Below, piece by piece: positions 33,587 to 43,272 of a stretch of 64,000 bases of DNA. This stretch comes from Chloroflexota bacterium (GTDB lineage: Bacteria > Chloroflexota > Anaerolineae > Aggregatilineales > Phototrophicaceae), in assembly GCA_011525385.1 (NCBI GenBank), contig WTGF01000096.1:1-64000 (forward strand), in the 5' to 3' direction. The notes under the pieces are model-generated. The model was not told the origin of the DNA, did not search any database, and saw only the letters and a list, made by a program, of their open reading frames with translations. How positions within the stretch are numbered: the stretch's first letter is position 1; each line of letters opens with the position of its first letter. The translations under genes were made by a program, and so were the position numbers.

Positions 33587-36133
33587 TCAACACTCGCTGT
33601 AGCCGCAGGTGAGGCACCTGCGGCAACTCTCGGCCCGGATCAAGGCGATTGTCCCGCATTCGGGGCAGATATCGGCGCCGGAGACGGTGCCGTTGGCGAC
33701 CAGATCGCCGGCGTCGTCCCCCGATGCCTCATCGTCGTCTATGGGCAGGTCCAGTTGCAGCGGCTGATCTTCCGGGAAGAATTCTATCTGCAGGACCCGC
33801 GCCACGGCATCGGGCAGCGAAAGCACGCGCTTGGGACCAAAACCGATGGGGCGCGCCCCGCCGATATCTTGTAACTGCTCGATGATCAGCCTGAGCATCT
33901 CACGCCGGTTCTGTGGGGCGGTGGTGCGCAACTGAAGCGAGATCATCCTGCCCAGACTCTCGGCATCGGCCTGGATGTCCGTACCGGCCTTGCCGATAGC
34001 GATGAATACCTCGAAGGGATTGCCGCGGTCGTCGCGGTTGATGGTGATGTAGGCTTTGCCAAAGGGCGTTTGCGTCTTGACCGTCAATCCCTGAAGACTA
34101 TCCGGACGCGGGTAAACGCGGTGCGGCGTAGATGCCGGCTCGGCTTCGTCGCCGGATTCCGCCTTGGACGACGGCTTCAAGTCTTCCATTTCGTTCTCGG
34201 CTCTTTCGTCGCCCTTGAGCATCAGTACCTGTTCGTCTCGGCTGCCATCGCGATAGATCGTGCCGCCCTTACAGCCCAGTTCATACATTTTGCGATAGAG
34301 ATCGCTGACCTGCTCGACGCTGTACTCATTGGGCACGTTGCAAGTCTTGCTGATGGCGCTGTCAATCCAGCGCTGGAATGCGCCCTGCACCTTGACATGC
34401 TCTTCCGGCGAGAGGTCCATGGCGGTGACGAAGTAGTCCGGCAACTCGCTGGCATCGGGATGCGCCTCGTGCCAATCCTTGACAATCGGCACCTTTTCTT
34501 CGTGCAAGCCCAGGCGGCTCTTGCGATAGTAAACCCAGGAGAAAAACGGCTCCACGCCTGTCGAGGTATTGACCATGGTACCCGTGGTACCGGTTGGCGC
34601 TTGTGTCAGCAGGGTAACATTGCGGATGCCGTCGCGACGGACTTTCTGACGCAGATTCTCCGGCATGGCCTGCATATAGCCGCTTTCAATGAACTTCTCG
34701 GCATCGAATTGGGCGAAGGCGCCTTTCTCCAGCGCCAAATCGCTCGATGTTTCATAGGCGGTGATGGCTATCGTTTTGTAGATTTGGTCGATCAATTCTA
34801 CCGACTTGTCGCTGCCGTAACGCACGCCGAGCTTCAACATCAGTTCGGCGATGCCCATTGTTCCCAAGCCAACGCGCCGTTCAGCCATTTGCACATGTTC
34901 GTTTTCTTCAAAGAAATAGGGCGTGGTGTCGATGACATTGTCGAGGAAGCGCGTCGAATACGCGACTGTCTTGCGCAAATCGTCCCAGGCGACATCGCGA
35001 TTATTTTCGTCGTAGAAGCGCGACAAGTTGATCGCGCCCAGGTTACAAACTGAAAAAGCGCCCAGCGGCTGTTCGCCACAGGGATTGGTCGAAATCAGCG
35101 GATTGAAATACCAACTGTTCGCCATCTTGTTGCTGCGCTCGTTAAACCAAACCCCCGGTTCTGCGCTAGCCCATGCGCTCTCGACAATCGCATGCCAGAG
35201 GTCGCGCGCTTTTACAGTTTTGTATTGAATGACCTTGCGCCCGGACGCGACCCAGGTGTTGAGGTCCCCGTCCCAAAAGGCGTCGTAATCAGGATCGCGC
35301 GTGTCCGGGAAGATCAAGGGCCAGTCGTCGTCCGCTGCAACGGCTTCCATCAAGCGGTCGGAGACGCCGACGCTGATGTTGGCGTTGGTGATCTGGCCCG
35401 CTTGACGTTTGCTGTTGATAAAGTTGAAGATATCGGGATGCCAGTCGTTCAGGATGAGCATCAGCGCGCCGCGTCGGCTGCCGCCTTGCTCAATGAGTCC
35501 GGTGACAAAGCTGTACAAGGCGCCCCAGGACACCGCGCCGCTGGAACGGCCATTAACCCCTTTGACATAAGAATGGCGCGGACGCAGGGTCGATAAATTG
35601 ATGCCGACGCCTCCGCCCCGCGACATGATCTCGGTCATTTGGGTCAGCGTCGTCATGATCCCTTCGCGAGAATCATCAGGCGACGGAATCACGTAGCAGT
35701 TGTAGTAGGTCAGATCCTGGTCAGTGCCAGCCGCTGTCAGGATACGTCCCCCGGGCACGAACTTCCAGTCGTCGAGCAGCCAGCGGAACTTCTCCGACCA
35801 TTCATCCTGTTTGGCCGGGTTCGCTTCTGTCGCGGCGACGCCGCGCGCCACCCGGTCCATCATCTGCGCCGGCTCGGTTTCGATCGGTTTGTCGACGTGT
35901 TCCAAGTCGCGCGCCACCACCTCGCCATCGAGCAGGGTGACAGTCACTTGCGGCAGGTTTATCTCGGTCACCGTACCTATCTCCCGCTGACCGGTTTTGG
36001 CGTTGACGACCACAATCACCTTATCGCCTACGGTCAGGGACCTGCGGGTCATATCTTTCTGCGCGTAACGATCCAGGAATATCTTGTATCCAAGTTCGTG
36101 CAAGGCGCTTCGTGTGGCGTGAGTCTGGACCAT
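33587..36133 (-). CDS. nrdJ: Adenosylcobalamin-dependent (class II) ribonucleoside-diphosphate reductase
   Basis: 848 residues. It makes deoxyribonucleotides with a thiyl radical generated from coenzyme B12, independent of oxygen. Active-site residues: Asn350-Cys352-Glu354 in TNPCGEQPLG, the redox pair Cys146 (YYNCYVIP) and Cys363 (SVCNLG), and PTGTTGTMVNTSTGVEPFF in the barrel. The C-terminal tail after ~residue 640 holds the NrdJ-specific region and ends CPECG...CLTCGYSEC, a zinc or thiol-shuttle motif. The presence of only class II in this window does not exclude others elsewhere. The ribosome-binding site is poor, so the exact start is uncertain. Confidence 0.96.
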   Translation of the reverse strand: MVQTHATRSALHELGYKIFLDRYAQKDMTRRSLTVGDKVIVVVNAKTGQREIGTVTEINLPQVTVTLLDGEVVARDLEHVDKPIETEPAQMMDRVARGVAATEANPAKQDEWSEKFRWLLDDWKFVPGGRILTAAGTDQDLTYYNCYVIPSPDDSREGIMTTLTQMTEIMSRGGGVGINLSTLRPRHSYVKGVNGRSSGAVSWGALYSFVTGLIEQGGSRRGALMLILNDWHPDIFNFINSKRQAGQITNANISVGVSDRLMEAVAADDDWPLIFPDTRDPDYDAFWDGDLNTWVASGRKVIQYKTVKARDLWHAIVESAWASAEPGVWFNERSNKMANSWYFNPLISTNPCGEQPLGAFSVCNLGAINLSRFYDENNRDVAWDDLRKTVAYSTRFLDNVIDTTPYFFEENEHVQMAERRVGLGTMGIAELMLKLGVRYGSDKSVELIDQIYKTIAITAYETSSDLALEKGAFAQFDAEKFIESGYMQAMPENLRQKVRRDGIRNVTLLTQAPTGTTGTMVNTSTGVEPFFSWVYYRKSRLGLHEEKVPIVKDWHEAHPDASELPDYFVTAMDLSPEEHVKVQGAFQRWIDSAISKTCNVPNEYSVEQVSDLYRKMYELGCKGGTIYRDGSRDEQVLMLKGDERAENEMEDLKPSSKAESGDEAEPASTPHRVYPRPDSLQGLTVKTQTPFGKAYITINRDDRGNPFEVFIAIGKAGTDIQADAESLGRMISLQLRTTAPQNRREMLRLIIEQLQDIGGARPIGFGPKRVLSLPDAVARVLQIEFFPEDQPLQLDLPIDDDEASGDDAGDLVANGTVSGADICPECGTIALIRAESCRRCLTCGYSEC

Positions 36134-36657
36134 AAGAGGGCTATCCTAATCAGAATTGTACGGTGAAAGACTTCGAGGATTTTATGAGTATCGAGCCTCG
36201 TATTTCAGTCAATCGCTGGCGCAATGAAGACGTCAGAGGCGTTTTTGGAACGGATTACTTGTAGCCAAATGGATTTCTCTTTTATAGCACGGAAGGCATT
36301 GATTGTCGAACAGAAACGACAGAAAATTGAGTCGGATTTTCCGCAAATCGACCCGCATTTCGAGAAACCCTTGTAATATCAAACGACGCGGCTTTTGTTC
36401 GAAAAACACAACAGTATAGATGGAAGTATGTCATGCGGGATTGAGTCGAAAAAAGTGCATTTTCTGTGACATGATATTACGAGACTCGCCCTTGTAAACA
36501 CGGCTAGTGAGGCGCGACAAACGCTGTGCGCCAGAGCGACGCAATTCGATTCGTGGGCGAGTCGCCATAAACGGGTTCAAACACTCTCGGGGGCTGGGGG
36601 CGAGGTTGGAAAAGATCTTTTATCCGCAACACTAAGACTCTTGTCACCGAAATCAAT
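36134..36657. other. Gene-free region upstream of nrdJ
   Basis: About 520 bp with no convincing gene; the frames here are short or shadows of ftsZ. CTTGTAATATCA at 36370-36381 and TGATATTACGAG at 36472-36483 form an 11-of-12 inverted repeat separated by 90 bp. I do not see a cobalamin riboswitch core or a convincing pair of NrdR boxes. Confidence 0.5.
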
Positions 36658-36680
36658 AAGCGGGCTATACCAGCCCGCTT
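36658..36680 (-). terminator. Terminator at the end of the dcw cluster (after ftsZ)
   Basis: A perfect 9-bp stem, AAGCGGGCT (36658-36666) with AGCCCGCTT (36672-36680) and a 5-nt loop, begins 25 bp beyond the ftsZ stop. On the minus strand it is followed by ATTGATTT, a modest T-rich tail. Confidence 0.65.
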
Positions 36681-36705
36681 TTGTCTCGTTTCAATTCTTG
36701 CCCGT

Positions 36706-37938
36706 CTATTCGCGGCGATTCCGCTTGCGCAAGAAGGCTGGCAAATCAGTGTTTTTCGGGTCGATGTTCTCGTAGGTACGTGGATCTTCTTGCGGTGATG
36801 ACGCGGGTCCCATCTGTTGGCGCTGGAAGGATGATCCGCCCCCGCTGGACATCGACTCTCCAGGCGACGGCGCCTCGATTTCGACATCCTCGTATATGGG
36901 TCGCTGCACCGGCGTTGGATGCGGCACTGGCGTCGGTTGGCGGATCGGCAGTGTGCCCGCTTCTTTCATGCTGGCCTCGAGCCGGCTCCGTTCAAACCCG
37001 GTCGCGATCACGGTGATGTGGACCTCATCGCCCATACTCTCGTCAATGTGGGCGCCAAAGATCAGGTTACATTCCGGATGCGCGCTGTCCTTGATAATGG
37101 CCGCCGCTTCGTTGACTTCGAATAGTGTCAGGTCGCTGCCACCGGTGATCGAGAACAGGATGCCCCGCGCGCCGTCGATCGTGACGTCCAGCAAGCCGCT
37201 GGTGATCGCCTGGTCTGCCGCCGCGCGAGCCCGGTCGTCACCGGCCGCACGCCCCACCGCCATCAACGCCGCGCCACCTTCGGACATAATCGTGCGGACA
37301 TCGGCAAAATCGAGATTGATCAAGCCGGGTACGGTGATCAACTCGGATATGCCCTGGATGCCTTGACGCAAAACATCATCGGCTAGCGAGAAGGCCTGTT
37401 GCAGGGTGGAGCGCTTGTCCGCCATCTGCAAGAGACGGTCGTTTGGGATAACGATCAGGGTATCTACCTGGCTCTTCAATCCCTCAATGCCCGTTTTGGC
37501 AAGCTGAGCGCGGCGGGTTCCTTCAAAGGTAAAGGGACGGGTCACGACTCCGATGGTCAAAGCGCCCAACTCTTTGGCGATCTGCGCGATCACTGGTGAA
37601 GCCCCAGTGCCGGTGCCGCCGCCCATACCGCAGGCGACAAAGATCATATCGGAACCGCGCAAAACCTCGAGCAGGTCTTCCGAACTCTCTTCAGCCGCTT
37701 TTCGTCCGATCTCTGGATTGCCGCCGGCGCCCAGTCCGCGGGTCAATTTGTCCCCAATACGCACACGCGTTTTGGCTTTGGAAAGCATCAAGGCCTGGTT
37801 GTCCGTGTTGACCGCGATGAATTCGACGCCCCCAAGACCCTCGTTGATCATGCGATTCACGGCGTTACCACCGCCACCGCCGACACCAACGACTTTTATC
37901 TGCGCGAAATTCTCACCCGTTATAAGATCGTTGACCAT
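36706..37938 (-). CDS. ftsZ: Cell division protein FtsZ
   Basis: 410 residues. Tubulin-like GTPase that polymerises into the division ring. The GTP-binding signature GGGTGTG lies at 106-112, and the T7-loop region with [11 protein letters not shown] is intact. After ~residue 320 a Pro/Ser-rich linker leads to the conserved C-terminal peptide [13 protein letters not shown], which binds FtsA and other partners. It is the last gene of the dcw cluster, 133 bp after ftsA, with its own promoter candidate and an AAGGAAAG ribosome-binding site. Confidence 0.98.
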   Translation of the reverse strand: MVNDLITGENFAQIKVVGVGGGGGNAVNRMINEGLGGVEFIAVNTDNQALMLSKAKTRVRIGDKLTRGLGAGGNPEIGRKAAEESSEDLLEVLRGSDMIFVACGMGGGTGTGASPVIAQIAKELGALTIGVVTRPFTFEGTRRAQLAKTGIEGLKSQVDTLIVIPNDRLLQMADKRSTLQQAFSLADDVLRQGIQGISELITVPGLINLDFADVRTIMSEGGAALMAVGRAAGDDRARAAADQAITSGLLDVTIDGARGILFSITGGSDLTLFEVNEAAAIIKDSAHPECNLIFGAHIDESMGDEVHITVIATGFERSRLEASMKEAGTLPIRQPTPVPHPTPVQRPIYEDVEIEAPSPGESMSSGGGSSFQRQQMGPASSPQEDPRTYENIDPKNTDLPAFLRKRNRRE

Positions 37939-37998
37939 TGTGACTTTCCTTTGAAATCAACGCGTTTACGCAACGCAAATGCCAGATTACTGTCCTTT

Positions 37999-38026
37999 AT
38001 TGTACGCCCATTCATATCGGGCGCAA
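37999..38026 (-). promoter_or_regulatory. Candidate promoter for ftsZ
   Basis: On the minus strand TTGCGC (38021-38026) and TACAAT (37999-38004) are spaced by 16 bp, about 60 bp upstream of the ftsZ ATG in the ftsA-ftsZ gap. It would allow ftsZ expression independent of the upstream cluster. Confidence 0.5.
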
Positions 38027-38071
38027 ATCGAATTTGAAGCAATAATTAAAATATAATGTAACGCTGATTTC

Positions 38072-39307
38072 TTAGTCGTCCTGGGGCAAAAAACGACGCA
38101 AAAAGTCGTTCATTACCCGTCCCCAGCGAGACACCGGCAAGCCAACATTATCGTTGGTTTCCGGCTCCGTCATGCTGTCCATTTCCAAGCCCAGACGCAG
38201 CAAACCAACACTGGTGCTGTAGGAGGGATTCTTGAGCGTGTCGGCGATACCCGTGATCTTCTCCGGTTGCGCCAAACGAACCGGCACGTTGAGTATCCGC
38301 GAGGCGAGTTCCCGGTAGCCCGGGAGTTGCGAACTGCCGCCGGTGATCACGGCTCCGGCTCGTAATAGTCCGGCATAACCGGAGCGTTTGATCTCTTTTT
38401 CAGCCAGATCAAAGATCTCTTCAAATCGCGCTTCAATTACCATTGCCAGGTCGCGGCGCTTCACCTGCAATATGTCGCCGCCGAAGGGCTCCACCGGGAA
38501 GACTTCGTTTTCTGCTACGGCATCCATGTCCGCGTGGCCTCGCTGCATCTTTACTTGTTCCGCCAGCTCGAAGGGCACGCGCATCCAGTACGTGATGTCT
38601 TGCGTCACGTGATTGCCGCCGACGGGAATAATGGCAGTATGCCACACCGTGCCGTCAATGAAGATCGCGAGATCGGTAGTCCCGCCTCCAATGTCGATAA
38701 TCACCGCGCCCATATCGCGTTCGTGGCTTGTCAGCACGGCATCGCCCGCCGCCAGCGGATTCAGGATGAAACGATCCACCAAAACGCCTGCTGTTTCCAC
38801 GGCGTCTTCCAGGTTGGCCAGGCTGGTGGTGGAAGCCGTAATGATATGTGCGTCAACCTCGAGGCGGAAGCAATGCATGCCGATCGGGCTGCGAATCCCT
38901 TCCTGGCCATCCAGCGTGTAACTGCGCGGAACCACGTGCAAGACTTCGCGATTATGCGGGATGGCGATTCCCCGCGCAACCGCCATTGCTTTTTCAAGAT
39001 CTTCCGCTTGTACGCTACGCGGACCGACTATCGTGGTAATGCCGCGGCTGGTCAACGAGGAAATATGACTGCCCGCTACACTGACAAAAGCGCGGTTGAT
39101 ATCGTAACCGCTCGACTTCTCCGCTTTGCGAATGGACTTGCCAATGGCCGCGGACAAGGCGTTAACATCGTTGACCACGCCCTTCTTCATACCGACGCTA
39201 GGTTCAATACCCAAACCGACGACGTAGATATCCTCCGGGCGCACTTCGCCGACCAGCGTACAGATCTTGTGTGTACCTACATCAATTCCTACTACCAGGT
39301 CACCCAT
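38072..39307 (-). CDS. ftsA: Cell division protein FtsA
   Basis: 411 residues of the actin/Hsp70 superfamily. The phosphate-1 motif is VVGIDVGTHKICTLVGE, the phosphate-2 motif is AVIIDIGGGTTDLAIF, and the adenosine motif is AVITGGSSQLPG. The C-terminus RWGRVMNDFLRRFLPQDD is a short amphipathic helix of the kind that tethers FtsA to the membrane. FtsA links FtsZ filaments to the membrane and recruits later division proteins. It starts 6 bp after the ftsQ stop. Confidence 0.97.
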   Translation of the reverse strand: MGDLVVGIDVGTHKICTLVGEVRPEDIYVVGLGIEPSVGMKKGVVNDVNALSAAIGKSIRKAEKSSGYDINRAFVSVAGSHISSLTSRGITTIVGPRSVQAEDLEKAMAVARGIAIPHNREVLHVVPRSYTLDGQEGIRSPIGMHCFRLEVDAHIITASTTSLANLEDAVETAGVLVDRFILNPLAAGDAVLTSHERDMGAVIIDIGGGTTDLAIFIDGTVWHTAIIPVGGNHVTQDITYWMRVPFELAEQVKMQRGHADMDAVAENEVFPVEPFGGDILQVKRRDLAMVIEARFEEIFDLAEKEIKRSGYAGLLRAGAVITGGSSQLPGYRELASRILNVPVRLAQPEKITGIADTLKNPSYSTSVGLLRLGLEMDSMTEPETNDNVGLPVSRWGRVMNDFLRRFLPQDD

Positions 39308-39313
39308 AAGGAT

Positions 39314-40156
39314 TTAACGCCCCCATAAAATCTTGTAAAAAGGCGCATTAGGATTCGCGATGTTCAATTCGGTAATCTCTATGCCTCGACCGTTCAGGTT
39401 GTTAACGTACGCCTGATATTCGTTGATTTTCCTGCTCATGCCCGCGCTTGAATCTATTCCCATCCAAATCTGCCAACCTTGATCGTTGGTCCAACCCAGT
39501 CCATTGATCGGGTCGTAGTCGAGATCGGTGCCGGGCGGCAGGAACTCCTGTAAACGCAATGCGCCGAGTACGACGTCCTTGTCCAGTTTCTTAAGATCCG
39601 TCAGTGTAGCGGACGGGCCCTTGAATGCGTCGACCACCACGTTGACTCGTATCACGTCCGGCATAGCGGCTCGCGCGGGCATAATTCTTCCTTGAATATC
39701 AATCCAGGTTTCATTTCCCGCTTCCGACCAGATGATGGCGGGTTGACGCTCTTGCACGAACATCGTGATCAGGTTTGGGGGCCAACCTAGCTCCACAGTC
39801 ACATCAGCAATGGACGAAGAGCGCAGTACATTGCGACGAATCTCTTCGGGATCCAGCCAAAACATGTGAAAATCGGCGATGCTGGAAAAGGCGAATACCT
39901 CCTCGCGCGCCAAAAAATCGTTGCCTCGAACTTGCACAGAACGTACATAAAACAAGTCGCTGGAAAAGAAAAGTACCAAGATGACGCCAAACATCACGAA
40001 AAGGACAGCGCTCGTGATGCGCCAGCGCAAATGCGTCTGCGCTCGTTCGTTCCGTATAGCGGTCTGTCGCTCTGGCTTGGCGCCCGGTGACGCGCGATGA
40101 AGTACTCCTGGCCTGCGATCGGGCTGCCGTTTGCGAATCTGAACGTGACTGACCAC
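39314..40156 (-). CDS. ftsQ: FtsQ/DivIB-type cell division protein
   Basis: 280 residues, single-pass. A basic cytoplasmic N-terminus of ~48 residues, a membrane segment at about 50-66 (SAVLFVMFGVILVLFF), and a POTRA domain at about 70-140 (FYVRSVQVRGNDFLAREEV to ITMFVQERQPAIIW) precede the FtsQ beta domain. It bridges the cytoplasmic ring to the septal synthase in the divisome. Position between murB and ftsA is the classical one. The overall sequence is only moderately conserved, as is normal for this family. Confidence 0.9.
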   Translation of the reverse strand: MVSHVQIRKRQPDRRPGVLHRASPGAKPERQTAIRNERAQTHLRWRITSAVLFVMFGVILVLFFSSDLFYVRSVQVRGNDFLAREEVFAFSSIADFHMFWLDPEEIRRNVLRSSSIADVTVELGWPPNLITMFVQERQPAIIWSEAGNETWIDIQGRIMPARAAMPDVIRVNVVVDAFKGPSATLTDLKKLDKDVVLGALRLQEFLPPGTDLDYDPINGLGWTNDQGWQIWMGIDSSAGMSRKINEYQAYVNNLNGRGIEITELNIANPNAPFYKILWGR

Positions 40157-40253
40157 CGACGATCTTCCGGATATGCTTGAATCTCATCGCGACTTGGCTC
40201 GCATTTAGTTTACTATTGCTCGAAATACGGCGCAATCAAAGAGACGGGCAATA

Positions 40254-41171
40254 TCAAGCCCATTCGCCGAGCGTCTGAATCTCGAGTTCTAATTGCGTTC
40301 CAAAGATATCTTCGACGCGTCCGCGCACCGCTTCGATAAGCCGGTAGTAATCGTCGGCGGTCGCATTTTCGCCTATGTTGACGAAGAAGTTGGCGTGGAC
40401 CGGGGACACCTGAACATCCCCGATGCGAAAGCCCTTGAGTTTTGCAGCCTCGATTAGCCGCCCGGCGTAATCGCCCGGTGGATTCTTAAAGATGCTGCCG
40501 AGGCTGGCGCCCGGCGGCTGTGTACGTCGTCGATAGTCACTGAACTGATTCATCCGCCGCAGTATGGCAGGCGGCTGCGCCCTCTTCAGTTGAAAAACCG
40601 CCTTCATGACAAAGAATCTCGTGTCGGCGCGCGCCTTGAGTTCCGAGTATCGGTATGCGTAATTTAGATCTCCCAGGTCATACCAGGTTTCGCCTTGCCC
40701 CGATTCAAACACCAGCGCTTTGCGCAGGGTATTCGCCATATCGCCCCCGTGGGCGCCGGCATTGTTGACGACCGCTCCACCCACAGTTCCGGGTACGGCA
40801 ATTGCCCATTCCATGCCTGTGAAGCCGCGTTCCTGGCAATAGCGGACCAGGCGAATCAAATTGGCGCCGCTGCTTGCCGAAACTAATGCGTCTTCTCCAC
40901 ATGTTTCGTGGGAGATTTGCGTAGCGCGGTTGATAACCGTCAGCCCACGGATGCCCTTGTCAGCAACCAGCACATTGGCCCCGCCACCGATGACGGTAAC
41001 CGGCAAGCCGTATGACCAGGCTATCCGCAAGACGGCAAGGGTCTCGTGGAAACCAGGATCTTTGGCGATATAGAGATAATCTGCCGGCCCGCCCAGTCGC
41101 GCGGCGGTGAATCTTGCCAGCGGCTGATGACGCAGAACTTGTTCTGGGAAGGGTGGGTCGGGCGCGGTCAT
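40254..41171 (-). CDS. murB: UDP-N-acetylenolpyruvoylglucosamine reductase
   Basis: 305 residues. It reduces UDP-GlcNAc-enolpyruvate to UDP-MurNAc with NADPH and FAD. FAD-binding motifs: [28 protein letters not shown] and [18 protein letters not shown]. The catalytic region [13 protein letters not shown] holds the proton-donating Ser, and [16 protein letters not shown] closes the substrate site. It starts 2 bp after the murC stop, so both are in one transcript. No murA is in the window. Confidence 0.97.
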   Translation of the reverse strand: MTAPDPPFPEQVLRHQPLARFTAARLGGPADYLYIAKDPGFHETLAVLRIAWSYGLPVTVIGGGANVLVADKGIRGLTVINRATQISHETCGEDALVSASSGANLIRLVRYCQERGFTGMEWAIAVPGTVGGAVVNNAGAHGGDMANTLRKALVFESGQGETWYDLGDLNYAYRYSELKARADTRFFVMKAVFQLKRAQPPAILRRMNQFSDYRRRTQPPGASLGSIFKNPPGDYAGRLIEAAKLKGFRIGDVQVSPVHANFFVNIGENATADDYYRLIEAVRGRVEDIFGTQLELEIQTLGEWA

Positions 41172-41173
41172 AT

Positions 41174-42559
41174 CTAGCGATCGTCGGATTCAAGATAGAG
41201 ATCGGCTATACGGTTAGCGTCTCCCGCGCTGCAGATGAGTACCACCGTCGGACCTTTGATATCCCGGCGCAGGTGTGCGACAGCGTCCTCAAAGTTGGGC
41301 GCAAATCGCGCGCTGGGATGATCCGCCATGGATTCGACCAGCATCGGGCTGGAGATACCCGCGATCGGGTCCTCGCGCGCGGCGTAAATCGGTGTGATCA
41401 ATACCTGATCGGCGGCGTCAAAAGCCCGAAGGAAATCCGACCAGAATTCTCGCACCCGGCTGAACGTATGCGGCTGCCATATCGCCCAAATCTGATGTCG
41501 CGGATAGCGCGCGCGAGCGGCCTGGATGTTTACCCTGATCTCGGTGGGATGATGCGCGTAATCGTCGACAATGATCACATCGCCCCGAATCCCGCGTACC
41601 TCAAAGCGGCGTTCGGCGCCCTTGAAGCTGGCCAAGGCGGCCGCGCTCTCTTCAAAATCCACGCCTTGCAGGTCCGCGACGATCGTGGCTGCCAGCGCAT
41701 TGACGACATTGTGGGCGCCCGGAACCCTCAGAACTAAGCTGCCCAGAAAAACTCCATTTCTAAGGATGCGGGCGCTAGTCTCGTTTTCGGAAAAAACAAG
41801 CTCGGTCGCGCGCCAATCGGCGCTGGCGTCGTCGGCGGCATAGCTGACTGCAGAAAGCTTTTGCTCTTTCCGTATATTCAACAGACTGACGGCGCCGCTA
41901 TCATCGCCGCAGGCCACCAGCGTGCCGGAGGCGGGTACCAGCTCGGCGAATTTGGCGAATGCGCTCAACTGGTCCTCTGCCGTCGCGAAATAGTCGGGAT
42001 GGTCATGCTCGACGTTTGTGACTACCGCGATTTGCGGCCGCAGTCCATGGAACATATTGTCATATTCGTCGGCTTCGATCACGAAACTTTGTCCCGCGCC
42101 GACGCCCGCGTTCTTGCCGGTATTGCCCATGGTTCCACCGACAATATAGCTGGGATCCTCCCCGGCCTGCTGCAAGATATGCACGATCATCGAGGTGGTC
42201 GTAGTTTTCCCATGTGTGCCTGCCACTGCAATTGTCCGCTGTCCTTCCAGGAGCCGCGCCATAAACTGGTTTCGCTTGACAATCGGTATGCCCTTTGACT
42301 GGGCGGCGCGCACCTCGACATGCTCCAGCGCCACCGCCGAAGACATCAGCACCAAATCGGCGCCGTGGACAAAATCGGCATGGTGACCGAGATAAACGCG
42401 GGCGCCTTCGTTCTGCAAGGCGGTGGTGATTCCGCTCGGACGAAGATCTGAACCGCTGACGGTAAACCCGCGCTGCAGGAGAATGCGCGCAATGGCGGAC
42501 AAACCCGCGCCACCGATGCCAATAAGATGTATGTGCTGCCCGGACGTCAATTTGAGCAT
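41174..42559 (-). CDS. murC: UDP-N-acetylmuramate--L-alanine ligase
   Basis: 461 residues from the ATG at 42559 (MLKLTSGQHIHLIGIGGAG, a typical MurC opening). The frame is open to a TTG at 42679, but those 40 extra residues are unlike MurC. ATP-binding P-loop GTHGKTTTTS is at 114-123, and the UDP-binding GIGGAGLS lies near the N-terminus. C-terminal ligase motifs include DDYAHHPTEI and WQPHTFSR. It adds L-Ala to UDP-MurNAc, the first step of stem-peptide assembly. Confidence 0.97.
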   Translation of the reverse strand: MLKLTSGQHIHLIGIGGAGLSAIARILLQRGFTVSGSDLRPSGITTALQNEGARVYLGHHADFVHGADLVLMSSAVALEHVEVRAAQSKGIPIVKRNQFMARLLEGQRTIAVAGTHGKTTTTSMIVHILQQAGEDPSYIVGGTMGNTGKNAGVGAGQSFVIEADEYDNMFHGLRPQIAVVTNVEHDHPDYFATAEDQLSAFAKFAELVPASGTLVACGDDSGAVSLLNIRKEQKLSAVSYAADDASADWRATELVFSENETSARILRNGVFLGSLVLRVPGAHNVVNALAATIVADLQGVDFEESAAALASFKGAERRFEVRGIRGDVIIVDDYAHHPTEIRVNIQAARARYPRHQIWAIWQPHTFSRVREFWSDFLRAFDAADQVLITPIYAAREDPIAGISSPMLVESMADHPSARFAPNFEDAVAHLRRDIKGPTVVLICSAGDANRIADLYLESDDR

Positions 42560-42680
42560 TGGCCACCACAGCCCCACTTTTTGGAAATGGTCTTTAAGCG
42601 CTTCCGCGTCCGCCACGGCATACCCAAGCGAGTGACTGTCGGAAAGATTTCTCCCATGGCATGGGCAGCCGATAGCCAAG

Positions 42681-43208
42681 TCACACGATCAGTATGACAA
42701 TCGCGAGCAGAACCAAGATAGTCAGAGCCAACAGATCTCCGCTACCGGTCAAGCCTCCGCCCAATAGGATTGCTGGCATGGATCCCACACCTAGATAGCT
42801 CACGCTGCCTTCCGCGGGAGCTGACAAAAGTTGTGGAAAAGGATAACGGTTGATATCGAGAAAATACCAGACGGACCCAGCCAGCAAATAGCCATTGACG
42901 CCACCGGCTGCCGCGCCCAGCAAACCGTTTCGAATGCGGCCGATCCTGCCTTGGGGATTGATGACGATCTCATTGCGGTACGCGAATAGGACAATCGCCA
43001 AAAAGACGCAAAGCTGCAACAAGAAGATCTGTCCATTCGTCAGAAGCAAATACAGGCTGCCGCGCAGCAGACTGTCAAATTGGAAAATGGCAAAAAATCC
43101 CAGCAGCATAGCAGTTGTGGCGATCAGTTGACGTTGCCATCCTTGGAGCGCGCCGACCAGGGCGAAGAAGATCGCCGTCCCCCACATTAACGATGCGAAA
43201 CTAATCAC
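42681..43208 (-). CDS. Small polytopic membrane protein in the dcw cluster (twin 2), CvpA-like topology
   Basis: 175 residues, GTG start. Four or five membrane segments are seen at about 5-22, 30-55, 60-78, 95-118 and 150-174. It is a paralogue of the preceding gene: both share NGYL(L/V)(A/S)GS(V/I)WYF(L/M), then (A/S)PA(E/D)GS(V/L)S, then a Gly-rich stretch and SGDLL(A/S)L. The layout is reminiscent of CvpA-family proteins, but no family can be assigned. Lying between murG and murC it probably serves the cell wall or division. Confidence 0.8.
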   Translation of the reverse strand: MISFASLMWGTAIFFALVGALQGWQRQLIATTAMLLGFFAIFQFDSLLRGSLYLLLTNGQIFLLQLCVFLAIVLFAYRNEIVINPQGRIGRIRNGLLGAAAGGVNGYLLAGSVWYFLDINRYPFPQLLSAPAEGSVSYLGVGSMPAILLGGGLTGSGDLLALTILVLLAIVILIV

Positions 43209-43272
43209 GTTGCTCTATCCCATTTAAGTCACAGCAAAACCAGAAACTCGTACCGTCTCCGTAAATTGGGCC

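Noticed and set aside
36134..36657. Cobalamin riboswitch upstream of the B12-dependent reductase
   Set aside because: I looked for the conserved B12-box core and flanking helices and did not find them in either orientation.
36504..36887. A 127-codon minus-strand frame overlapping the end of ftsZ
   Set aside because: It runs out of frame through the ftsZ 3' end and the terminator; its sequence is Arg/Pro-rich with no homology that I can recognise.
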